Assembly (NCBI GenBank): GCA_007570905.1
Contig: RKSI01000169.1
Location: forward strand, 1-8,784
Direction of reading: 5' to 3'
Origin: Gammaproteobacteria bacterium
Lineage (GTDB): Bacteria > Pseudomonadota > Gammaproteobacteria > Poriferisulfidales > Oxydemutatoraceae
DNA: 8,784 bases
Part shown: positions 1 to 6,263 of the stretch, piece after piece
Position numbering within the stretch: the first letter of the stretch is position 1
Layout of the letters: every line of letters starts with the position of its first letter
The notes under the pieces: model-generated
What the model was told of the DNA's origin: nothing
The model's input: the letters and a program-made list of their open reading frames with translations, nothing else
Database searches by the model: none
Translations under genes and position numbers: made by a program

Positions 1-6
1 GCGCCG

Positions 7-1080
<1,074 letters not shown>

Positions 1081-1086
1081 GGCGCG

Positions 1087-1114
1087 ATTGTATCAATTCA
1101 CGACACAGGGTAAA
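1087..1114 (-). promoter_or_regulatory. Putative aroC promoter
   Basis: On the minus strand a -10-like TACAAT (1087-1092) lies 16 bases from a weak -35-like TTTACC (1109-1114). A start about 6-7 bases downstream of the -10 would fall at or within one or two bases of the aroC ATG, giving a leaderless or nearly leaderless transcript. That would fit the lack of a ribosome binding site. Called from consensus match only. Confidence 0.4.
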
Positions 1115-1116
1115 GT
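1088..1116 (+). promoter_or_regulatory. Possible psd promoter, back-to-back with aroC promoter
   Basis: On the plus strand TTGTAT (1088-1093) and TAAAGT (1111-1116) are 17 bases apart. They resemble a weak sigma-70 promoter, with about 3/6 and 4/6 matches. It covers almost the same bases as the candidate aroC promoter on the other strand, so the two would compete for polymerase. The predicted leader of psd would be about 40 bases. Weak evidence. Confidence 0.25.
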
Positions 1117-1161
1117 AAGCGGGTGCGGCCACGCGCCGCCAAACCGCCGGGAACCCGCCAA

Positions 1162-2055
1162 ATGAATGAAACAACCCGCTGGGAGCAGTGCAAAACATGG
1201 CTGTTCCACTGCTTCCCGCACCACTGGGTGTCGCGGCTGATCTTTTTTCTGGCGCGGCTTGAAACCCGCCTGAAAGACCCGCTGGTGCGCCTGTTCATCC
1301 GCCGCTTTGATGTGGACATGAGCGAGGCCGAGCAGCCGGACCCGGAAGCCTACGCCAGTTTTGACGCATTCTTCACGCGCCGCCTTCAGCCGCAGGCGCG
1401 CGAGTTCTGCGCCGACCCGCGCACGCTCGCCGCGCCGTGCGACGGCAAGTTGCTGCAAGCGGGCGACTTTGAGGACGGGCAACTGGTACAGGCCAAGGGG
1501 CGCGTGTACAGCGCGGCGGATTTGCTGGGCGCCGCGGCGGCGGCGGATTTTGACAGCGGCAAGTTCTGCACCATCTATTTGTCGCCGGCGGATTGCCACC
1601 GCGTGTACATGCCGGTCGCCGGAACGCTTGAGACGATGATCCACATTCCGGGGCGCTTGTTCAGCGTCGCGCCATACGCAACCCGCACGCTGCCGCGGCT
1701 GTATGCGAGGAACGAGCGCGTCGTCTGCGTCTTCAACACCGAATTCGGCAAAATCGCCGTCGTCCTCGTCGGCGCCGTCAATGTCGCGGCTATTGAAACC
1801 AGTTGGCACGGGCTGGTCGCGCCGCGCTCGCAGGCCGCGGCCTTCTTCCATTACGGCGGGCCGCAGGCGCCCGTCGCGCTGGCGCGCGGCGACGAGATGG
1901 GCTGTTTTCACCTCGGCTCGTCGGTCATTTTGCTGGCCGAAAACCGGCATTGGGCCTGGAATCCGCTCTATCCCGTTGAAACAGCGCTGAAAATTGGCTG
2001 TGAACTGGCCTGCCTGCGGGATGACGCCGGCGCGCCGCCATCGGACACTATGTGA
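1162..2055 (+). CDS. psd: Phosphatidylserine decarboxylase proenzyme
   Basis: This inner-membrane, pyruvoyl-dependent enzyme decarboxylates phosphatidylserine to phosphatidylethanolamine. The protein has 297 residues, against about 320 in E. coli. The proenzyme self-cleaves between Gly and Ser of an LGST-type motif, here LGSS at residues 251-254 (cut expected between G252 and S253). That gives a large beta chain and a C-terminal alpha chain of about 45 residues carrying the pyruvoyl group. The other two residues of the self-cleavage triad appear present: Asp94 in APCDGKLL and His146 in SPADCHRVYMP. Conserved blocks such as YARNERVVCVFNTEFG (181-196) follow the E. coli protein. I chose the ATG at 1162, with GGGA about nine bases upstream, over the in-frame GTG at 1123, which would add 13 residues without family support. 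The only mild oddity is Ser instead of Thr at the fourth position of the cleavage motif, a conservative change. Confidence 0.96.
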   Translation: MNETTRWEQCKTWLFHCFPHHWVSRLIFFLARLETRLKDPLVRLFIRRFDVDMSEAEQPDPEAYASFDAFFTRRLQPQAREFCADPRTLAAPCDGKLLQAGDFEDGQLVQAKGRVYSAADLLGAAAAADFDSGKFCTIYLSPADCHRVYMPVAGTLETMIHIPGRLFSVAPYATRTLPRLYARNERVVCVFNTEFGKIAVVLVGAVNVAAIETSWHGLVAPRSQAAAFFHYGGPQAPVALARGDEMGCFHLGSSVILLAENRHWAWNPLYPVETALKIGCELACLRDDAGAPPSDTM

Positions 2056-2078
2056 CAAAAGGCCGTCAATGGTATAAT
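2052..2078 (+). promoter_or_regulatory. Extended -10 promoter for the STAS gene
   Basis: A consensus TATAAT at 2073-2078 is preceded by TGG (2070-2072), forming a full extended -10 element. GTGACA at 2052-2057 matches the -35 consensus in five of six positions. The spacer is 15 bases, which is short but tolerable with an extended -10. The -35 overlaps the psd stop codon. Transcription should begin near 2085, leaving a leader of about 35 bases before the ATG at 2121. Confidence 0.6.
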
Positions 2079-2120
2079 CTTGCGCCTGAACGCCCGTTCC
2101 GGGCCAACCCACATCTCGCG

Positions 2121-2459
2121 ATGGAAATAGAGAAAGAAAAAGTCAAAAACGCCTGGGTTCTTTCCCCGCAGGGAAAGATCGAGCATGAGAACGCGCCGGT
2201 CTTTCAGCGCCTGGTGACCGAGATTATCGAGCAGGAGAAAGACAGCAGCATCCTGATTGATTTGTCGGACATTGAGTTCATCAGCAGCGCCGGCTTGCGC
2301 GTGTTCCTGATTATCGCCAAGACGCTGCAGAAAGACCAGCGCGCGTTCGGCCTGTGCAAGATGAATCAACTGGTGGAGGAGATTTTTGAGGTCTCCGGTT
2401 TCAACCAGATCATCAAGGTGTACCCGTCGCGCGACGAGGCCGAGTTTCTGAACGCCTGA
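2121..2459 (+). CDS. STAS-domain protein, anti-sigma-factor antagonist type
   Basis: This 112-residue single-domain cytosolic protein resembles SpoIIAA/RsbV-type anti-sigma-factor antagonists. The core signature is IDLSDIEFISSAGLRVFL (residues 46-63). By alignment with RsbV-type proteins, Ser56 in SSAGL is the likely phosphorylated residue. Such proteins bind an anti-sigma or kinase partner and are switched by phosphorylation. No kinase, phosphatase or sigma factor gene lies in the window, so the partner is unknown. I prefer the ATG at 2121 over the in-frame GTG at 2052, which overlaps the psd stop: the GTG lies upstream of the -10 of the gene's own promoter, and the extra 23 residues do not look like STAS sequence. 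There is no clear Shine-Dalgarno before 2121. The gene converges on the CHR transporter gene with only four bases between stops. Fold assignment is strong; the pathway is open (sigma regulation, or a lipid-transport STAS role of the MlaB kind). Confidence 0.88.
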   Translation: MEIEKEKVKNAWVLSPQGKIEHENAPVFQRLVTEIIEQEKDSSILIDLSDIEFISSAGLRVFLIIAKTLQKDQRAFGLCKMNQLVEEIFEVSGFNQIIKVYPSRDEAEFLNA

Positions 2460-2463
2460 GGCG

Positions 2464-3681
2464 CTACACGCCCGCCGCGTGCAGCGCCAGGCCAAGCGCG
2501 CCCGCCGCCGGAATCACCAGCACCGGCGTCACCTTGAAGTGCATCAGCGCGCCCAGCGCCAGCACAAAAATCACCAACACGCCCCAGCCGCTTCCCGCGG
2601 TGCCCGCAATCAGCATGGCGGCGGCGAAAATCATGCCGCAAACGGCGATGCGTATGCCGCGCAGCGCCCGCTGCAACAGCGCCGACTTCTGCAAGTGGCC
2701 GAGCCAGTGCGCGGCCAGCACCAGCAGCATCGCCGGCGGCAGGAAGATGCCGAGGGTGGCGATGACCGCGCCGGCGATGCCGGCCACCTTGTAGCCGATG
2801 AAGGTGGCGCTAATCAGAATCGGCCCGGGCGTAATCTGCCCCATCGCAATCGCGGCGTTGAACTGCTCCGCGGTAATCCACTGGTAACTCTCAACCACAA
2901 TCTTCTGTATCATCGGGATAAACACATAGCCGCCGCCGAACAGCGTCAGACTCATGCCGGAGAAGGTCGTGAACAGGTGCGCCACGGGCGCGGCGTATAT
3001 GAAGTCGGGCACCGGCAGCAGAAACAGCAGCAGCAGCGCCGCCAGCACAAAGGCGAACAGCCATTGCAGCGCGAACGGCACCGCCGAGGTCGCGGCGGCG
3101 GCTTCGCCGGCGGCGGAGTCGTCGCCGCGGAACAGCAGCGGCCCGAGCGCGCCGGCGATGAATATGACCGCGAGCGTCACATAAAAACCCTTGAACACGA
3201 TAATAGCCAGCGCCGCCAGCAGCGCCACCGAAAAGGTCTTGACGCCGGTAACTGTCTTGCGCCCGATGTTCCAGCCGGCCTGCAGGATGACGGCGACTAT
3301 CGCCGGGATGATGCCGTTGAACACCGCGCGTATCACCGGCAACTCGCCCCACCGCAGGTAGAGTTCCGCCGCCGCAATCATCAGCACAAACGACGGCAGT
3401 ATCACCGCCAGCATCGCGGCGCCGGCGCCGGCCACGCCGTACAGGCGAAACCCGGCGTAGGCGGTGACATTGACCGCCACCGGCCCCGGCAGGATAGAAG
3501 CCAGCGCGATGCCGTTGAGCATGTCTTTCTGCTCCATCACGCGGCGCTTTTCGGTGAGTTCAATCTGTATGATGGAAATCAGACTCATAAAGCCGCCGAA
3601 CGCGGTGCAGCCAATCCTGAGGAAAAACCAGAACAGCCGCCCGATGGAAAAGGCGCGCTGTCCTGTGCCTGCGTCATCCAT
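2464..3681 (-). CDS. chrA: CHR-family (chromate-type) ion transporter
   Basis: This 405-residue, very hydrophobic inner-membrane protein has the duplicated two-domain layout of full-length CHR transporters. The first half carries FGGFM at residues 28-32 and LPGP at 64-67. The second carries FGGGY at 248-252 and TPGP at 284-287. The halves are joined by a short charged, alanine-rich linker around 184-200, and about ten membrane segments can be discerned. Family members export chromate, but many distant members have untested substrates, so chromate resistance should not be assumed. The ATG at 3681 was chosen because CHR homology begins directly after it; the longer open frame upstream is antisense-like filler inside the sulfotransferase gene in another frame. 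The start overlaps the sulfotransferase stop by 8 bases (ATGGATGA), which implies translational coupling, and only a distant AGG serves as a ribosome binding site. Confidence 0.88.
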   Translation of the reverse strand: MDDAGTGQRAFSIGRLFWFFLRIGCTAFGGFMSLISIIQIELTEKRRVMEQKDMLNGIALASILPGPVAVNVTAYAGFRLYGVAGAGAAMLAVILPSFVLMIAAAELYLRWGELPVIRAVFNGIIPAIVAVILQAGWNIGRKTVTGVKTFSVALLAALAIIVFKGFYVTLAVIFIAGALGPLLFRGDDSAAGEAAAATSAVPFALQWLFAFVLAALLLLFLLPVPDFIYAAPVAHLFTTFSGMSLTLFGGGYVFIPMIQKIVVESYQWITAEQFNAAIAMGQITPGPILISATFIGYKVAGIAGAVIATLGIFLPPAMLLVLAAHWLGHLQKSALLQRALRGIRIAVCGMIFAAAMLIAGTAGSGWGVLVIFVLALGALMHFKVTPVLVIPAAGALGLALHAAGV

Positions 3682-4681
3682 CGGCGGCGCGCCTGCGGAT
3701 GCTTTGCACCACTTCTTCCTGCGGCGCGCGGTTCTTGAGGTCGGCGGAGTCGGCGTTGTCACGCATGAAGCGCTCCTTGAGGCGGCGGTTCTCATCCTCA
3801 AAGCGCGCGATGTCATCGGCGCTGAAAGCCCCGTCGCCGGCGGGCGGGCCGGAAACCGGTTCGTAGCCCAGGGCGCGCAGCGAATCGCCGGCCACGGCCT
3901 CAAAGATACGCAGCGACTCGGGCGGCATCTGGGTGCGGAATTTCTGCGAATTCTGCAGGATAGGACGGCTTACATTGGACCACAAATCGCCCGCGACCGA
4001 GGTCGCCGCCGCCTCCTGCGATGAATGCGGCGCCAGCATGTCGCGGTTGAAACCGATGCCGAGAAAATCGCACAGCCCCCTGATGACCGGCGCCGGGTCG
4101 TCCGTCAATTCCTCGTAGGCCACGCGGAAGGCGGCGTCCGCGTGGTCGCGGCAAAACGCCAGCGCCACCTGCTGGTCTTCGTGCCACTGCCTGGCGATGG
4201 AATAGATGTGCTTCTCGCCGACGACGGCCTTCTGGAATGACAACGCGACATCGCGCCCGTCGCGGTAGAGATAGATAAAGCGCACGGCGCCGTTGAAATG
4301 CGCCTTAATCTCGTCGAGAAAATGAACATTGGCGAGGCTTTTGCACACCCAGTCGCGGGCGCCGAAATCGCACATATGCTGGTCGTAAATCGCCGCCAGC
4401 ACCGACAACAGCGAGCGATCCTTGCAGCGTTGCAGGATGTGCGGCCTGTCAAACGGCGACTCGCGCCACGCCACCGGGTTGGTCTCTACCAGACGGCAGA
4501 CATCGTCCACCAGCAGGTTGAAACGGTCGGCGTCGTCAAGGTCGCCGTACAGCGGCAGCAGCGGCCTCATCTTCTGCAGGATGTGCGGCGGATGCGGCGC
4601 GACGAGGTCCGGCGACTGGTGCAGCATCAGCCGCAGCAGGTTGGAGCCGGAACGCTGTGTCCCTATCATGAAAATCGGCAT
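3674..4681 (-). CDS. PAPS-dependent-type sulfotransferase
   Basis: A 335-residue sulfotransferase-family protein, expected to move a sulfuryl group from 3'-phosphoadenosine-5'-phosphosulfate to an alcohol, amine or phenol. The 5'-phosphosulfate-binding loop is at the extreme N-terminus, GTQRSGSNLLRLML (residues 7-20). The 3'-phosphate-binding motif is FIYLYRDGRDVALS (135-148), with conserved Arg140 and Ser148. WVCKSLANVHFLDEI (111-125) fits the following core region. There is no signal peptide or membrane segment, so it is probably cytosolic. After about residue 275 the core ends, and a tail of some 60 residues, rich in charged residues and possibly partly coiled-coil (about 290-308), follows. 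The substrate cannot be read from the sequence. A ribosome binding site and a -10 hexamer precede it, and chrA overlaps its 3' end. Its position just downstream of the dehydrogenase pair on the same strand makes a peptide-tailoring role possible but unproven. Confidence 0.88.
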   Translation of the reverse strand: MPIFMIGTQRSGSNLLRLMLHQSPDLVAPHPPHILQKMRPLLPLYGDLDDADRFNLLVDDVCRLVETNPVAWRESPFDRPHILQRCKDRSLLSVLAAIYDQHMCDFGARDWVCKSLANVHFLDEIKAHFNGAVRFIYLYRDGRDVALSFQKAVVGEKHIYSIARQWHEDQQVALAFCRDHADAAFRVAYEELTDDPAPVIRGLCDFLGIGFNRDMLAPHSSQEAAATSVAGDLWSNVSRPILQNSQKFRTQMPPESLRIFEAVAGDSLRALGYEPVSGPPAGDGAFSADDIARFEDENRRLKERFMRDNADSADLKNRAPQEEVVQSIRRRAADG

Positions 4682-4686
4682 TTTGT

Positions 4687-4691
4687 TCCCC
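4687..4691 (-). promoter_or_regulatory. Ribosome binding site of the sulfotransferase gene
   Basis: GGGGA on the minus strand, five bases before the ATG at 4681. It supports that start and suggests independent translation initiation rather than coupling to the upstream dehydrogenase gene. Confidence 0.6.
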
Positions 4692-4711
4692 GTTTGCGTT
4701 TGTCGGCAATC

Positions 4712-4717
4712 ATTATA
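4712..4717 (-). promoter_or_regulatory. Candidate -10 element before the sulfotransferase gene
   Basis: A perfect TATAAT on the minus strand inside the 51-base gap between the dehydrogenase stop and the sulfotransferase start. It gives a leader of about 25 bases. No recognisable -35 lies 16-18 bases upstream, where the sequence is GC-rich and runs into the dehydrogenase coding end, and there is no TG extension. If active, the promoter would need an activator or be weak. It suggests that the sulfotransferase and transporter genes may form their own transcription unit. Confidence 0.4.
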
Positions 4718-4732
4718 AGACAGCCGCGCAAA

Positions 4733-6253
4733 TCACCGCCGCAGCCTGTCGTGATAACCGGCGGGCAAACTGCCGAGGCCGAAATCGCCGACGCTGCCCT
4801 CGACCATCGGGTCCAGCCCGGTAATCCGCCGAAACAATTCAATGTTGCCGGAGCCGAGTCCGCACGGCGCGATGCCCATCGCCGTCGCCACCAGATACAG
4901 CGTCTGATAAAGCACGCCGGCGTTCTTCAGGATGACCGAATAGGCGATGGCGCGGTATTTCCAGGCGACGCGCTGAAAACGCGCGGCAATGTGCAGCACG
5001 ACCTGCGGCTTCGCCTGGTAGCCGGTTGCGACATATGCGCCGTGCAGCAGTTCCTCCACTTCCGGCGTGCGCCCGGCAATCCTGACCAGGCAGTGGCGTT
5101 CGGCGTCGTAATGATAAAAGCCGCTGTCGAGGCCGGCGCAGCGGTCGGCGGACAGATACACCTCCAGTTCATAACTGGCGCCGCCGGTCGGGTACGGGCG
5201 CCACGCGAATTCCACCTTCGCCTTGCCGTCCACATCCGCCAGCGGGCTTTCAAACTCCGTCTCGTCGCGGAATGTGACGCGGCAGGCGCGGTACAGCAGA
5301 TGCCCGAGTTGTTCAAGCGGCAGCGGCTGCTCCTCGTTGTATTCGCGCACCGAGCGCCGGTAGTCCTGCACCCCGGCCAGCGCCGGGAACTCGCTTTTGT
5401 ACAGTTCTTCCATGTCGGGCTTCGCCAGCGCGATGCGCTCGCCGCTCCACGCCGGGCGCACCGCGGGCCGCGGTTCATAGCGCCCGATGTTCGGGAAAAC
5501 GCCGCCGAACTCGCCGTAGCCGAGTTGCGTGTAACCGGAGCGGCTGCGGCTGTGCATCTGCAGGTCGTGCACATCCCACTGCGCCGACGCCTCGCCCTCG
5601 TCGTGGCGCGTCAGGCAGGCGCGGTTCGCCGGCAGCGTCAGCAAAATGCCGTCGTGTTTCAGCAGCGCCAGCGCGTCGCGCAGCGCGGTGCGCGCGGGCG
5701 CCGGGCATGCCGCCAGCGCCTGCGCCGCCGGCGCGCCGCGCATCAGCCGCATCAGCAGCGCGTCGGTGGCGGGCGTCTCCGACACCAGGTGATACGGCTG
5801 CAACGGCGTGTCCACGACAATGCGGTCGTCGTCGCGGCGCAGCGTTGAAAAGCGCGAGAACACCAGGCGCTCGTCGTCTTCAAGCGGCGCGAATTTCGGC
5901 GTGCAGGGGGCGCCGTGCGGCACAAAAGTCAGCAGCGCGCCGTCGTCGTCGCTTGTCAGTTGCATCACGGCGATGCCGGTGTGGAAAAAGTAATCCACCT
6001 GCACCAGCACGGCGGCGGTTTTCTGGACGCCGAGCAGCGGAAAGACCGCCTTGCGGATGGCCGCAAGCGACGCGCCGCGCTGCAACAGTTCAACAAACCG
6101 CCGCTGCCACTCAACATCGGTTCGGTAGGTGGAAACAAACTCGCCGGTGATGCTGCGAAAGACAAACGCGCCGTCGTCGTTCGCGGCCACCGTCTGGCCG
6201 GGGTGAAAACGGAAGCGGAAGCTGGGCCTGGAGGACAGCCCGAGGATGCTCAT
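4733..6253 (-). CDS. SagB/ThcOx-type peptide azoline dehydrogenase, copy 1
   Basis: A 506-residue flavin-dependent dehydrogenase of the SagB/ThcOx group, which oxidises thiazolines and oxazolines to aromatic azoles in RiPP precursors. The C-terminal nitroreductase-fold domain (about 290-506) shows YRRSVREYN at 298-306 (probable FMN-phosphate arginines), WRPYPTGGASYELEVYL at 351-367, GFYHYD at 378-383, WKYR at 431-434 with the Lys-Tyr pair described as important in TOMM dehydrogenases (K432, Y433), and GIAPCGLGSGN at 460-470. The N-terminal half seems to contain two winged-helix-like units (about 10-100 and 127-206), each of strands followed by helices, like the RiPP-recognition-type modules of ThcOx. 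A linker with GYGEFGGVFPNI (245-256) joins the halves. The start is fixed by strong alignment to the upstream copy. The gap to that copy is only 10 bases, and the ribosome binding site is poor, implying coupled translation. Substrate unknown. Confidence 0.88.
   Translation of the reverse strand: MSILGLSSRPSFRFRFHPGQTVAANDDGAFVFRSITGEFVSTYRTDVEWQRRFVELLQRGASLAAIRKAVFPLLGVQKTAAVLVQVDYFFHTGIAVMQLTSDDDGALLTFVPHGAPCTPKFAPLEDDERLVFSRFSTLRRDDDRIVVDTPLQPYHLVSETPATDALLMRLMRGAPAAQALAACPAPARTALRDALALLKHDGILLTLPANRACLTRHDEGEASAQWDVHDLQMHSRSRSGYTQLGYGEFGGVFPNIGRYEPRPAVRPAWSGERIALAKPDMEELYKSEFPALAGVQDYRRSVREYNEEQPLPLEQLGHLLYRACRVTFRDETEFESPLADVDGKAKVEFAWRPYPTGGASYELEVYLSADRCAGLDSGFYHYDAERHCLVRIAGRTPEVEELLHGAYVATGYQAKPQVVLHIAARFQRVAWKYRAIAYSVILKNAGVLYQTLYLVATAMGIAPCGLGSGNIELFRRITGLDPMVEGSVGDFGLGSLPAGYHDRLRR
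4761..4806. repeat. Direct repeat, unit 1 (3' end of dehydrogenase copy 1)
   Basis: These 46 bases are identical to 6304-6349, at the same codon positions in the other copy, encoding the stretch around EGSVGDFGLGSLPAG (copy 1) and its equivalent. Similarity continues beyond with few mismatches to about 4920. A second identical block of 35 bases is 5487-5521 versus 7027-7061, over the GYGEFGGVFPNI linker. The repeats are part of the two coding sequences and reflect duplication, possibly with conversion. Confidence 0.85.
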
Positions 6254-6263
6254 CCCGGACGGC

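Noticed and set aside
2052..2120. GTG start of the STAS gene overlapping the psd stop
   Set aside because: It lies upstream of the strong -10 at 2073-2078, and the added 23 residues do not resemble STAS sequence. The ATG at 2121 gives a normal domain start.
2479..3738. Plus-strand open frame (419 codons) opposite the CHR transporter
   Set aside because: His/Arg/Gln-rich antisense shadow of a well-supported membrane protein gene.
3682..3903. 74-codon N-terminal extension of the CHR transporter
   Set aside because: CHR homology begins at the ATG at 3681. The extension lies inside the sulfotransferase coding sequence in another frame and resembles no transporter N-terminus.
4682..4732. Precursor-peptide gene between the dehydrogenase and sulfotransferase genes
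   Set aside because: The gap is 51 bases, as are the other gaps in this region small (10 and 62 bases); none can hold a leader plus core peptide.
4298..5848. Long plus-strand open frame (516 codons) opposite dehydrogenase copy 1 and the sulfotransferase
   Set aside because: It is antisense to two clearly homologous genes, extremely rich in Arg, Ala, His and Gln, and has no recognisable family. This is typical of an open antisense frame in GC-rich DNA.
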